Of a stretch of 37,266 nucleotides of DNA, positions 1-8,110 are shown one piece after another. Location: NCBI GenBank assembly GCA_016875995.1, contig VGOG01000010.1:1-37266 (forward strand), in the 5' to 3' direction. A model generated the notes under the pieces. It saw only the letters and a program-made list of their open reading frames with translations. It had not been told where the DNA came from and did not search any database. The DNA comes from Chloroflexota bacterium (lineage in GTDB: Bacteria; Chloroflexota; Anaerolineae; VGOG01). Numbering within the stretch: the stretch's first letter is position 1; every line of letters begins with the position of its first letter. The position numbers were made by a program, and so were the translations under genes.

Positions 1-1842
1 ACCGTGGAGGCTGTAGCCATTTTGCTCTTTTTCCTCCAGGCCGTACGCGTATTGTTTTCTGTCCTCTTCGGCATCATCTACGACGCGGTTTTCGCCGGCC
101 CGATGAGTCTGACGATGGTCGTCAGCGTTTTGCTGGCACTGCTGGCTTTTTTGACCCCGCTGCTTGCTCCCCACCGTGGGCGCGGAATCCAGCTCACCCT
201 CCTGGGCACCTCTCTGCTCGTCTTCCTGAGCAGGACACCGCTGAGTCTGAACAATCCTGAGCTCAGGCTCTACAGCTCCCTGGTGATCGTGGCCGGGGGC
301 AGCCTCTACACTGCTGCGCTGCTCAGGGAAAGGGCGGCCACTTTTCCTGGAGTGCTTATAGCGGCCCTGGCGGGGGATCAGCTCTTTCGAGCTCTGGGAA
401 ACACTTTTGACATCACCCTCCGCGATGGCTGGCTGCCGTACCAAATAGTCATATCCCTGGCTCTGGCCGGCCTCTCAGCGATCGTCTTCTCTCGTCGTCC
501 CCGCCAAGCAGATAGAATCTCTGAACGACGGCCTGGCCTTCTCGGAGGGCTGGCCATTGGGGCCTTCCTCTTTCTGGAGACGTCCCTGCTCGCTTTCCCC
601 AACGCCATAGCTCGCTGGAGCGGGGTGAGCTACGCAGTTGTAACCCCCGCTCTTCTGCTCGTCACCTTTCTTCCTCTCCTGCCCGGCGTCCGCGCTTTGT
701 CGTGTCGCCTGCTCGCGAAGCGGGTCTGGGGGTTGCTTCTGGTCCCTCTCACTGCCCTCTGTTTGACGACGGGTTATTGGCTGCAAGGCGTCCTGGCGGC
801 CATCGCCCTTCTTCTGGCGCAGTTGGTGGTTCTCCTGTCTTTGCCTTGTGCCCTCAGCACACGTCAGGGTAAGAGAGAGCGGATCGGCCTCAATCTAGCT
901 CTTGGCCTGGTCTTCTTCCTGCTGATCAACTTCGCCTTCGCTTTCGCCTTCACCTATGCCTACACCCTGGAGTTCTTCCGTGGAGCCGGCCTGCCCATCG
1001 TCCTCGTGGCCGGCTTTCTGGCCACCCTGCCAGCCGCCAGACCGTCGCTGGAGGAACCACCCGCCCGGCAGAGAGGGTGGTCCACGGTAGGGATCGTTGG
1101 AATCGCCGCGCTGGTCATCCTGAGTGCGGTCTTTGCCAGGCCACCCACGCTGCGCCTGAAGGAGGCCGGACCGCAGGTGCGGGTGGGCACCTACAACATC
1201 CACTACGGTTACAATACCTCCTGGCAGTTCCAACTGGAAGAAATGGCCAGGACCATTGAGGAGAGCGGAGCCGACATCGTGGCCCTCCAGGAGGTGGACG
1301 CCTGTCGCATCACCAGCTACGGAGTTGACGATGCCCTCTGGCTGGGCCGACGCCTGGGGATGGAGGCGATCTATCAGCCCACGGTGGAGCACCTGACCGG
1401 CATTGCTCTGCTCTCCCGTTTCCCCGTGCGTCAGACGGAGGGGAAGCTCCTGACCAGCCGTCTGGAGCAGACAGCCATCGTTCGCGCCCAGGTCGAGGTT
1501 GGCGGCGATGTTCTCGATGCCTACGGTATCTGGCTCGGTCTGGAGCCAGAGGAGCGGGCGGTGCAGCTCAGCGAGGCCCTCGACTTCATCGGGCCAGGTC
1601 CCGCCGTCTTCGGCGGCGACTTCAACGCCACGCCTGACTCGCCCATCTACCGCCAGTTGGTAGATGCGGGTTTCACCGACGGCGCCGCGGCCTTCGATCC
1701 ATCGCCCACCTCCCCCTCCGAATCACCAGTAGAACGCATTGACTACGTGTGGATTCGCGGCCTCGCGCCGACGGCGGCGAAAGTGCTGGACTCCACCGCG
1801 TCCGATCACCGTATGGTGGTGGTAGAGGCGCTTTTGGAGTAG
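1..1842 (+). CDS. Polytopic membrane protein with C-terminal endonuclease/exonuclease/phosphatase domain (5' partial)
   Basis: The reading frame is open from the first base, so the true start may lie upstream; GTG at 4 is the first possible start inside the window. Residues about 1-375 are a series of hydrophobic segments (roughly ten membrane spans). From about residue 393 there is a soluble EEP-fold domain: TYNIHYG, then DIVALQEVD (metal-binding Glu), GGDFNATPDSP (Asp/Asn near 537), IDYVWI, and SDHRMVVV at the end (catalytic Asp-His). This order is typical of Mg-dependent phosphodiesterases of the EEP superfamily, which include DNases, sphingomyelinases and inositol phosphatases. The domain follows the last membrane span directly, so it probably works at the membrane surface. 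The substrate cannot be told; a membrane lipid or lipid-linked phosphate is a guess. The fold is clear, the substrate is not. Confidence 0.8.
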   Translation, partial: TVEAVAILLFFLQAVRVLFSVLFGIIYDAVFAGPMSLTMVVSVLLALLAFLTPLLAPHRGRGIQLTLLGTSLLVFLSRTPLSLNNPELRLYSSLVIVAGGSLYTAALLRERAATFPGVLIAALAGDQLFRALGNTFDITLRDGWLPYQIVISLALAGLSAIVFSRRPRQADRISERRPGLLGGLAIGAFLFLETSLLAFPNAIARWSGVSYAVVTPALLLVTFLPLLPGVRALSCRLLAKRVWGLLLVPLTALCLTTGYWLQGVLAAIALLLAQLVVLLSLPCALSTRQGKRERIGLNLALGLVFFLLINFAFAFAFTYAYTLEFFRGAGLPIVLVAGFLATLPAARPSLEEPPARQRGWSTVGIVGIAALVILSAVFARPPTLRLKEAGPQVRVGTYNIHYGYNTSWQFQLEEMARTIEESGADIVALQEVDACRITSYGVDDALWLGRRLGMEAIYQPTVEHLTGIALLSRFPVRQTEGKLLTSRLEQTAIVRAQVEVGGDVLDAYGIWLGLEPEERAVQLSEALDFIGPGPAVFGGDFNATPDSPIYRQLVDAGFTDGAAAFDPSPTSPSESPVERIDYVWIRGLAPTAAKVLDSTASDHRMVVVEALLE

Positions 1843-1919
1843 GTAAGGCGCAACTTGCGGGGGGTGGTAGTGTTAGACTTTGTTGAGAGGCGACAAATCA
1901 ATTAGACAGCGAGTCAATG

Positions 1920-1948
1920 TTGACATAGATTCAAATCGCGGGTTAATC
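1920..1948 (+). promoter_or_regulatory. Possible sigma-70-type promoter upstream of plsX
   Basis: A perfect -35 hexamer TTGACA (1920-1925) is followed after 17 bases by TTAATC (1943-1948), a poor -10 match. The expected start would fall inside the ribosome binding site of the 30-codon frame, so if real it more likely serves plsX. Confidence 0.3.
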
Positions 1949-1966
1949 GTAAAGGAGGTCTGAAGC

Positions 1967-2059
1967 GTGAAAACAGTAACCATCCAATTGCCAACCGATA
2001 TACTTCAAGCGGCAGAGGTGTCCACGGATCGGGCTGCGGCGGAAGTAAAAAAGGAGTAG
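1967..2059 (+). pseudogene. 30-codon remnant resembling the N-terminus of a UPF0175/antitoxin-type protein
   Basis: GTG at 1967 is preceded by a strong ribosome binding site, AAAGGAGG (1950-1957). It opens a 30-residue frame beginning VKTVTIQLPTDILQAAEVST and ending at TAG 2057-2059. The start resembles UPF0175-family proteins (short beta strand, then LPxxxLxAAxVS and a helix), which usually run about 80-100 residues and act as small DNA-binding or antitoxin-like proteins. The rest is missing, so this is most likely the stub of a deleted gene. It could instead be a genuine small protein or leader peptide upstream of plsX. The similarity is from memory and short. Confidence 0.45.
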
Positions 2060-2104
2060 TGGGATCAGAATCAGCGACAAACTATATCGAGAGGTGTTAG
2101 GTCT

Positions 2105-3106
2105 ATGAAAATCGTACTGGATGCCATGGGCGGCGACTACGCCCCGCCGGTCGCTGTGGAGGGGGGGGTGTGGGCGGCACGGGAGTATGGGATCGAGGTG
2201 ATCCTGGTCGGCCGAGAGGATGATGTGCGGCGGGAGCTGGCCAGGCACGACACGTCGGGCCTCAGTCTGCCCATCGTCCACGCCAGCCAGGTCATCGAAA
2301 TGGAGGAGCATCCGGCGGCGGCGGTCAAGGCCAAGAAGGACTCCTCGATGGTGGTCGGTATGGACCTGGTCAAGCAAGGCGAGGCAGAGGCTTTTGTTAC
2401 CATGGGCAACTCCGGCGGCGCGCTGGCCGCGGCCCTCTTCCGCCTGGGCCGCATCCGAGGCATCAAGCGGCCGGCTCTCTCCACTATCTACCCTACCACG
2501 ACCGGTTTTTGTTTCATACTGGACGTGGGGGCGAACACCGACTGCAAGCCCGAATACCTGCTCCAGTTCGCCTACATGGGCGTGGCCTACGCCGAAAGGG
2601 TGCTGGGGATAACGAACCCCCGGGTGGGCATCGTCTCCAACGGCGAGGAGGAGACCAAAGGCAGCATCCTGGTACAGGAGGCCCACCAGTTGCTCAGGAA
2701 GAGCAATCTCAACTTCATCGGCAACGTGGAGGGCAAGGACATCCCGGCGGGAAGGGCCGACGTGGTGGTCACCGATGGCTTCACCGGCAACGTGATCGGC
2801 AAGCTCTCCGAGGGGCTGGCGGAATCGCTATTGAGCATCATCAAGCAAGAGATCAAAAAGAGCCCTCTGGCCACGGTTGGCGCTTTGCTCTCCAGGCCTG
2901 CCTTCGACCAGGTCAAAAAGCGTCTCGACTACGCCGAGTTCGGCGGCGCGCCGCTGCTGGGGGTAGATGGGGTGGTGATCGTCGGCCACGGGCGCTCCAA
3001 TGCCAAGGCCGTCAAGAACGCCGTGCGGGTGGCCAAACAGGCGGTGGAGGGAGGGATGCTGGCTGCTATCAAAGAGGGAATGAGGCAACGAGGCAATGAG
3101 GAATGA
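2105..3106 (+). CDS. plsX: Phosphate acyltransferase PlsX
   Basis: The 333-residue protein has the family start MKIVLDAMGGDYAP and downstream PlsX blocks: TMGNSGGALAAALFRLGRI, LDVGANTDCKPEYLLQFA, GIVSNGEEETKGS, and DVVVTDGFTGNVIGKLSEG. PlsX converts acyl-ACP and phosphate to acyl-phosphate, the acyl donor for PlsY in phospholipid synthesis; it is a peripheral membrane enzyme. Length is normal. The gene lies 54 bases upstream of fabF, a common fatty-acid/phospholipid arrangement. Its last codons (GMRQRGNEE) are written by a short tandem repeat that continues into the intergenic region. The ATG at 2105 fits the family N-terminus, although the ribosome binding site is weak. Confidence 0.97.
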   Translation: MKIVLDAMGGDYAPPVAVEGGVWAAREYGIEVILVGREDDVRRELARHDTSGLSLPIVHASQVIEMEEHPAAAVKAKKDSSMVVGMDLVKQGEAEAFVTMGNSGGALAAALFRLGRIRGIKRPALSTIYPTTTGFCFILDVGANTDCKPEYLLQFAYMGVAYAERVLGITNPRVGIVSNGEEETKGSILVQEAHQLLRKSNLNFIGNVEGKDIPAGRADVVVTDGFTGNVIGKLSEGLAESLLSIIKQEIKKSPLATVGALLSRPAFDQVKKRLDYAEFGGAPLLGVDGVVIVGHGRSNAKAVKNAVRVAKQAVEGGMLAAIKEGMRQRGNEE

Positions 3107-3115
3107 GGCAACGAG
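3076..3115 (+). repeat. Short tandem repeat at the plsX 3' end
   Basis: Degenerate 7-8 bp units (AATGAGG, CAACGAGG) repeat across the last codons of plsX, its TGA stop and the following spacer. It belongs to the same class of short repeats seen at other gene ends in this window. Confidence 0.7.
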
Positions 3116-3160
3116 GCCCTAATCAATCTGCAATCTGCAATCGCTGTAGGAGGGTTTGAT

Positions 3161-4459
3161 ATGGCGAAAAAACGCAATGCTAAGGAGAGAGTCGTCGTCA
3201 CCGGCCTGGGGGCCATCACTCCTCTGGCACTGACTGCCGAGGAGACCTGGCAGGGGCTCGTCGCCGGTCGAAGCGGTATAGGCCGCGTCAGCCAGTTCGA
3301 TCCCAGTGACTACCCTACCCAGATCATCGCCGAGGTGAAAGGTTTCAACGCAGGAGACTACATGGATCCCAAAGAGGCCAAGCGTATGGCCCGCTTCAGC
3401 CAGTTCGCCGTGGCCGCGACCAAGATGGCCCTGGAGGACGCGGGTCTCGTTGTTAACGAGGAGAACAGCGAGGAGATAGGAGTGCTGTTAGGCAATTCCA
3501 TCGGGGGTATAGAGGAGACAGAGAAAGCCTGCCGTGTCATGTTCGAGCGCGGTGGCATGCGCATATCGCCCTTCTACGTAGTGATGATGCCCCCTAATCT
3601 AGCTGCCTTCCAGGTGGCTTACACTTACGGCATCAAGGGTTACAATTCCACCGTCTCTACCGCCTGCGCCGCTGGCACGCAGGCCATCGGCGAGGCGGCA
3701 GAGGTCATCCGCCGGGGGAAGGCCACGGTGATGGTGACCGGCGGGACCGAAGCCGGCGTTTGTGAGCTGGCCCTGGCCGTCTTCTGCGTGGGGCGAGCCT
3801 ACTCCACCCGCAACGACGAGCCGGAGCGGGCCAGTCGCCCCTTCGACAAAGATCGCGACGGCTTCGTCGGCGGCGAGGGAAGCGGCATCCTGATCCTGGA
3901 GCGTCTGGATCACGCTCTGGCGCGAGGGGCTCGCATCTATGCCGAGGTGCTGGGCTGCGGTGCTTCCAACGATGCTTACCATCTCATAGCGCCCGATCCC
4001 GAAGGGTTGGGGGCGGCGCGAGCCATACGCTGGGCGTTGGAAGACGCGGGCGTGGAACCCGGCGAGGTGGACTACATCAATGCCCACGGCACCGGTACCC
4101 CCCTGGGCGACGTTTCGGAGACCCTGGCCATCAAAAAAGTCTTCGGCGAGCATGCCTACCGCGTGGCCATCAGTTCCACCAAGTCCATGATCGGCCACCG
4201 CGTGGCCATCAGTTCCACCAAGTCCATGATCGGCCACCTGTGGGGGGCCGCGGGGGCGGTGGAGTCCATCGCCTGCATCCTCTCCATCCGGGACAACATC
4301 ATCCATCCCACCATCAACCTGGAGACTCCCGACCCCGATTGCGACCTGGACTACGTCCCCAACGTGGCCCGCAAGGCCCAGGTGGACATTGCTATCTGTA
4401 ACTCCTTCGGCCTCGGGGGGCAGAATGCGTGCGCGGTGTTTGGTAGGGTTAGGGACTAG
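3161..4459 (+). CDS. fabF: Beta-ketoacyl-ACP synthase II with an internal 13-residue duplication
   Basis: This is a KAS II condensing enzyme, elongating acyl-ACP with malonyl-ACP. The catalytic Cys is C169 (VSTACAAGTQ), the first active-site His is H309 (NAHGTGTPLGD), and the C-terminal glycine-rich loop is SFGLGGQNA. AGGAGGG precedes the ATG. The segment RVAISSTKSMIGH, which holds the catalytic Lys and second His, occurs twice in a row (residues 334-346 and 347-359), from an exact 39-bp tandem duplication. The protein is 432 residues, about 13-20 longer than usual. The extra copy may disturb the active site; it may also be a recent mutation or an assembly error. The final residues and stop codon fall inside a short-repeat element. 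Confidence 0.95.
   Translation: MAKKRNAKERVVVTGLGAITPLALTAEETWQGLVAGRSGIGRVSQFDPSDYPTQIIAEVKGFNAGDYMDPKEAKRMARFSQFAVAATKMALEDAGLVVNEENSEEIGVLLGNSIGGIEETEKACRVMFERGGMRISPFYVVMMPPNLAAFQVAYTYGIKGYNSTVSTACAAGTQAIGEAAEVIRRGKATVMVTGGTEAGVCELALAVFCVGRAYSTRNDEPERASRPFDKDRDGFVGGEGSGILILERLDHALARGARIYAEVLGCGASNDAYHLIAPDPEGLGAARAIRWALEDAGVEPGEVDYINAHGTGTPLGDVSETLAIKKVFGEHAYRVAISSTKSMIGHRVAISSTKSMIGHLWGAAGAVESIACILSIRDNIIHPTINLETPDPDCDLDYVPNVARKAQVDIAICNSFGLGGQNACAVFGRVRD
4160..4237 (+). repeat. Exact 39-bp tandem duplication inside fabF
   Basis: Copy one is 4160-4198 and copy two is 4199-4237; they are identical base for base and in frame. Each encodes 13 residues including the STKSMIGH catalytic block. 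Confidence 0.97.
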
Positions 4460-4542
4460 GGACCAGGGACAAGGGACAAGGGACAAGGGACAAGGCTCAC
4501 GGATCCCTAGTCCCTGATCCCTAATCCCTGGTCCCTTGTCAC
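4445..4542 (+). repeat. Palindromic short-repeat element after fabF
   Basis: The left arm holds GGGACTA/GGGACCA/GGGACAA heptamers (4453-4494); the right arm holds the inverted form, TCCCTGA/TCCCTAA/TCCCTGG/TCCCTTG (4504-4540). The arms can fold into a long imperfect hairpin. The fabF stop codon TAG (4457-4459) lies inside the left arm. Confidence 0.85.
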
Positions 4543-4562
4543 TCTAAGTTGAAAGGGAGAAA

Positions 4563-5243
4563 ATGCAAGTTATTACCGATGAGAAACTGATCAGGAACAG
4601 GGCCAGGCTGGGCCGGGTGGCCAGCTTCGCTGGATTGGCCGTATTGATCTTGGGGCTGGTTGCCTCTCTTTATCCGCAGTGGTTGCTGGCCTCGTTTGGC
4701 TGCTTGTTCGTGGGCTTTCTGCTCTCCCAGGTCGGCATCTACCATGCCAACCGCTGGGTTAAGCAGCCGCGGGCCGATCAGACGCTGGAAAAGATCCTGA
4801 AGGGCTTCGATGATCGCTATCACCTCTACAACTACGTCCTGCCTGCCCCTCACGTCCTGCTGACCCCCTTTGGCCTCTGCGTTATCAAGCCCAGGCATCA
4901 GGGGGGTAAGATTCGCTACCAAGGCGGGAAGTGGCATCACGAGCTCGGTTGGAGGTGGATATTGCGTTTCTTCGGACAGGAAGGACTGGGCAACCCCTCG
5001 CGGGAGGTGCAATCCGAGGTCGAAAAGCTCAGCCGCTTCCTGGCTCAACGTCTCTCTGATGATAACGTACCTGTCGAAGGGGTGGTTGTATTTACCAACC
5101 CTGAGGTAGATCTTCAGATAGAGACCCCCCCTGTTCCCGTGCTGGATGGACGGCAGTTCAAACTTTTCCTGCGGGACCTGAGTGGGAAGAGGCCCATATC
5201 CGATAGCCAGCGGAAGGATTTGGCGGCATCGTTTCCAAGCTGA
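4563..5243 (+). CDS. NERD-like domain membrane protein
   Basis: The 226-residue protein has two adjacent hydrophobic segments (about 22-65) and a soluble part resembling a nuclease-related (NERD) domain: LTPFGLCVIKPRHQGGKIRYQGGKW (about 100-124) and GNPSREVQSEVEKLSRFL (about 142-159). NERD domains belong to the restriction-endonuclease-like fold, with a metal-binding acidic residue and a Glu-x-Lys in the strand usually written VIEVK. Here that strand reads VIKPRH, so the usual Glu and Lys are not in place and the domain may be inactive or structural. A ribosome binding site AAAGGGA precedes the ATG. It lies between fabF and the partner-switching genes with no obvious link. The domain call is by eye and moderate. 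Confidence 0.65.
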   Translation: MQVITDEKLIRNRARLGRVASFAGLAVLILGLVASLYPQWLLASFGCLFVGFLLSQVGIYHANRWVKQPRADQTLEKILKGFDDRYHLYNYVLPAPHVLLTPFGLCVIKPRHQGGKIRYQGGKWHHELGWRWILRFFGQEGLGNPSREVQSEVEKLSRFLAQRLSDDNVPVEGVVVFTNPEVDLQIETPPVPVLDGRQFKLFLRDLSGKRPISDSQRKDLAASFPS

Positions 5244-5330
5244 GAGTAATCGAGTAACGAGGTGGCCAACTTTGAAGCTCGATCTAATTGCCTTGCCCCG
5301 AAATACATAATACACGGGAGGAAAGTCAAA

Positions 5331-5666
5331 ATGGAAATCACCACCAGGCAGTTGAAGCGAGTTGACGTGGTCACAGTGAGTGGTCGCGTTGACAGCGCGG
5401 CGGCACCGCGACTGGAAGAAGCCCTCAAGGCCATCGTGGATGCGAACCGATTCCGCATTTGTCTGGACCTCAAAGACCTGGAATACATCTCCAGCGCTGG
5501 AATCAAGGTTCTCATCTCATTTCTCAAAACCTGTAAGCGCTGGAATCGAGGTGACCTGCGCCTGGCCAACATGTCACCCTACATCACCGAAGTCTTCGAC
5601 CTGGCCGGCCTCACTTCCCTCTTCCAGCTCTATCCCAGCATCGTTGATGCGGTAGGTAGCTTCTGA
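5331..5666 (+). CDS. STAS-domain anti-sigma factor antagonist (RsbV-like)
   Basis: This 111-residue single-domain protein has the STAS pattern: VDVVTVSGRVDSAAAPRLEE, then LDLKDLEYISSAGIKVLISF. The YISSAG block holds the Ser normally phosphorylated by an RsbW-type kinase. In partner switching, the unphosphorylated STAS protein binds the kinase and frees its target. I chose ATG 5331, which follows GGGAGGAAAG; an upstream GTG at 5262 would add 23 residues unlike the family. It is followed 16 bases later by an RsbW-like kinase gene, its likely partner. Confidence 0.9.
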   Translation: MEITTRQLKRVDVVTVSGRVDSAAAPRLEEALKAIVDANRFRICLDLKDLEYISSAGIKVLISFLKTCKRWNRGDLRLANMSPYITEVFDLAGLTSLFQLYPSIVDAVGSF

Positions 5667-5682
5667 AAAATGGGGAGAGAAC

Positions 5683-6099
5683 ATGTCGAAACGATGGGAG
5701 TTGACGGTGGATGGCCACTGTGAGAACCTGGCGACCATCGCCGATTTCGTGACCGAGGCAGCCCAGGCCTGGGGCCTCAACGAGAAAGCCACCTTCGAGG
5801 TGCAGATGGCCGTGGACGAGGCCTGCACCAACATCATCGAGCACGGCTACAGAGGGGAAAGACGAGGAAAAATCACCCTCTGCTGCGAATGTGCGGACGA
5901 CGACTTCGTGGTCACCATCCGCGACAACGGCCAGCCCTTTGACCCCGAAGCTATTCCTCCACCGGACCTCACGTGCAGACTCGCCGAACGCCCGTGTGGT
6001 GGACTGGGGCTCTACTTCATGCGTCAACTCATGGACGAAGTCCGTTTCCACTTCGATGCCGAGGGCAACGAACTAACGATGATCAAGAAGATAAGCTAG
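5683..6099 (+). CDS. RsbW-like serine kinase / anti-sigma regulatory factor
   Basis: This 138-residue HATPase_c domain of the RsbW/SpoIIAB type has an N-box VDEACTNIIEHGYRG (about 46-60), G1 box DNGQPFDP (about 87-94) and glycine-rich GGLGLYFMRQLMDEV (about 106-120). Such proteins phosphorylate STAS antagonists and hold a target protein, classically a sigma factor. It lies between two STAS genes (5331 and 6125), so it probably chooses between them. No sigma factor is visible in the window, so the final target is unknown. GGGGAGAG precedes the ATG. Confidence 0.9.
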   Translation: MSKRWELTVDGHCENLATIADFVTEAAQAWGLNEKATFEVQMAVDEACTNIIEHGYRGERRGKITLCCECADDDFVVTIRDNGQPFDPEAIPPPDLTCRLAERPCGGLGLYFMRQLMDEVRFHFDAEGNELTMIKKIS

Positions 6100-6124
6100 A
6101 ATGATCAAGTCGGGAGGGAATCCT

Positions 6125-6463
6125 ATGAAAATAAAAGTGGAGCAACTGGAACAGGTTACCATCGTCATCCCCATCGGCGACATTGATGCCCTCACCGCCA
6201 GCGAGGTCGCCGCTTTCCTCGACAGCCAATTGAAAGAAGGGGGAAATCAACTGGTTGCCGACTTGAGCCAGGTGGGTTACATGAGTAGTGCCGGCCTGCG
6301 CGCGCTTCTGGCCACCCTGAAAGAGGCACGCCACCAGAAGGGCGACTTTCGCCTGGCAGCCGTCCAGGCCAACGTGCAACAGGTTCTTGATATGAGCGGT
6401 TTCAGCGGCATATTTCAGGTTTTCCCCACCGTCGAAGCGGCCGCAGCCAGCTTTGGCGACTAG
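6125..6463 (+). CDS. Second STAS-domain anti-sigma factor antagonist
   Basis: The 112-residue STAS protein reads KVEQLEQVTIVIPIGDIDALTASEV at the start, with the phosphoacceptor block YMSSAGLRALLATL near residue 60. ATG 6125 is preferred over ATG 6101 because GGGAGG precedes it and the family start fits. It follows the RsbW-like gene by 25 bases, giving STAS-kinase-STAS order. The two STAS proteins share the overall pattern but are clearly diverged, so they may answer to different phosphatases or kinases. The stop codon leads directly into a palindromic repeat element. Confidence 0.9.
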   Translation: MKIKVEQLEQVTIVIPIGDIDALTASEVAAFLDSQLKEGGNQLVADLSQVGYMSSAGLRALLATLKEARHQKGDFRLAAVQANVQQVLDMSGFSGIFQVFPTVEAAAASFGD

Positions 6464-6566
6464 GGAACTAGGAATCAGGACTTAGAGAATCAGGATTAGG
6501 GAATCAGGGAATCAGGACTTCAAATACCCTGATTTCCTGATCACTGATTCCCTGATCACTGATCAC
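6461..6566 (+). repeat. Palindromic short-repeat element
   Basis: The left arm holds AATCAGG/GGGAATCA units (6470-6519); the right arm holds the inverse, CCCTGATTTCCTGATCACTGATT (split over 6529-6560). The arms can pair into a long imperfect hairpin. It separates the second STAS gene from the patatin gene. Confidence 0.85.
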
Positions 6567-6581
6567 GGACAGGAGGTCGTG

Positions 6582-7478
6582 ATGTCTTCTGTCGAAAGAA
6601 GACCAAAAGTCGGGGTTGTGCTGGGCAGCGGAGGTATAAAGCCCTTCTCAGCCATCGCTCTGTTTGAATTTCTGGACGAGATGGAAATCGTGGTTGATTT
6701 GCTGGTCGGCTGTAGCGGTGGGGGGCTTGCTGCTGCCGCTCGGGGCGCGGGGTTCACTGCAGCCCAAATGCGAAACCTGATTGGCGAATTCCTGGACCGG
6801 GAGGCCTTTTCCAGGGTTGATTATCGAACCTTGCTAGGGCTTGCTCATTTGCCGTTCGGTCGTTTTGATAAAGAGGCTGGGATTCTGAAATCAGACTATA
6901 TCCGACAGGCGTTCCGAGACGTTTTCAAGGATCTCAGGCTGGAAGACCTGCGCCCGACCACCTTGTTACAAACGACCGACATCCTGACAGGCCAGGGGGT
7001 GGTGCTGAGTCGTGGGCCAGTCGCCGACGCGGTTTGTGCGACGACAGCGCTGTTTCCGTTGTTGCCGCCCGTCTGCATCGAGGGCCGATGGCTTGTTGAC
7101 GGCGCCTACAGTTCTTCGGTGCCCGTGATGGAGGCGGTCAATCACCACATGGATGTCATTATCGTCTTCGTTACCACCACCCAGATCGCTGCGGAGCCAG
7201 GCGGTTTTTTTGAGTACTTCAGCAATCTCATCAGCCGTACCCAGACCGCACACGAACGCCGAGAAATGGCCCTGGCCATTGATCTACACCATCACGAGAT
7301 CGTCATGGTCAACGTGCACTTTGACCAGGTCATTCAGATGTGGGACGTGGAACAAGTCCCAGTCATCCTGGAAGCAGGTCAGAAGGCCGTGGAGCAGAAG
7401 AAGAAGGAGATTCTGGCGGCGATAGAAAGTTTCTCGGCGAAGCAAAATGGCGAATGGCGAATAGCGAATAGCGAATAA
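6582..7478 (+). CDS. Patatin-like phospholipase (RssA-type)
   Basis: This 298-residue serine hydrolase of the patatin fold has the oxyanion-hole GSGGIKPFS (about 15-23), nucleophile motif VGCSGGG (GxSxG, Ser about 46) and catalytic Asp in LVDGAYSSSVPV (about 171). Patatins cleave acyl chains from glycerolipids; the bacterial RssA/YlbK group has poorly known substrates. ATG 6582 sits 5 bases after AGGAGG; GTG 6579 is too close. The stop TAA abuts the start of the acyltransferase gene, so the two are probably co-translated and may form a deacylation/reacylation pair. The last residues (NGEWRIANSE) are encoded by GCGAATA repeat units. Confidence 0.88.
   Translation: MSSVERRPKVGVVLGSGGIKPFSAIALFEFLDEMEIVVDLLVGCSGGGLAAAARGAGFTAAQMRNLIGEFLDREAFSRVDYRTLLGLAHLPFGRFDKEAGILKSDYIRQAFRDVFKDLRLEDLRPTTLLQTTDILTGQGVVLSRGPVADAVCATTALFPLLPPVCIEGRWLVDGAYSSSVPVMEAVNHHMDVIIVFVTTTQIAAEPGGFFEYFSNLISRTQTAHERREMALAIDLHHHEIVMVNVHFDQVIQMWDVEQVPVILEAGQKAVEQKKKEILAAIESFSAKQNGEWRIANSE
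7446..7478 (+). repeat. GCGAATA heptamer array forming the patatin gene 3' end
   Basis: Four near-identical 7-bp units (GCGAATG, then three of GCGAATA) run up to and include the TAA stop at 7476-7478. Confidence 0.8.
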
Positions 7479-8084
7479 ATGGATGAGCCTCTGTCAACAG
7501 TACCTCTGGTCAATAGACTGCTGTATTGGCTCGCCAAATTCCTGTTTAAAATCTCCAGATGGCGTGCCGAGGGGAAGCTGCTGGACATTCCCAAATACGT
7601 CCTCATTTCAACCCATTCATCGAACTGGGACCTCATCGTTGGGTTGACCTTCTGGGCGATCACATCCTACGGCTTCTTCAGGGGCAAGTTCTCGTGGCTG
7701 GGCAAAAAGGAAGCGTTTCGCGGGCCCTTGGGCGCATTTTTCAACTGGATTGGAGGCATACCCATTGACCGGCGAGCTCGACACCAGGTGGTGGAACAGG
7801 TCATTCAAGCCTTTCGCAGCCGCGAAGAGATGGTGATGGCAATCACTCCAGAGGGGACGCGCAAGAAAGCGATGTATTGGAAGACGGGTTTTTATTACAT
7901 CGCTCTAGGGGCCCAGGTGCCCATCGTGCTTGGCTTTATTGATTACCAGCGCAAAGTGGCGGGAATCGGGCCGGCCATCATCCCATCCGGGGACATCCAG
8001 GCCGACATGGAGATCATCCGAGACTTTTACCACAACGTCCACGCCAGGTATCCCGACCGGGTTGGGGACATCCGAGTACTTTGA
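7479..8084 (+). CDS. PlsC-like 1-acylglycerol-3-phosphate acyltransferase family protein
   Basis: The 201-residue protein carries the acyltransferase motifs: HSSNWD (H-x4-D, about 46-51), a GKKEAFRGPLGAFFNWIGGIPIDR block (about 74-97) and ITPEGTRKK (about 121-129, the FPEGTR-like motif). Such enzymes place an acyl group on lysophospholipids or related acceptors at the inner membrane face. It is shorter than typical PlsC (about 240) and has no obvious membrane span. It starts on the base after the patatin stop codon, indicating tight coupling. The exact acceptor is unknown. Confidence 0.87.
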   Translation: MDEPLSTVPLVNRLLYWLAKFLFKISRWRAEGKLLDIPKYVLISTHSSNWDLIVGLTFWAITSYGFFRGKFSWLGKKEAFRGPLGAFFNWIGGIPIDRRARHQVVEQVIQAFRSREEMVMAITPEGTRKKAMYWKTGFYYIALGAQVPIVLGFIDYQRKVAGIGPAIIPSGDIQADMEIIRDFYHNVHARYPDRVGDIRVL

Positions 8085-8110
8085 GACCCAGTAGACCGCA
8101 ATTCGATGGC

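Noticed and set aside
4445-4542. Insertion sequence or MITE with terminal repeats
   Set aside because: The inverted arms are tandem heptamers, with no clear target-site duplication or fixed length between copies.
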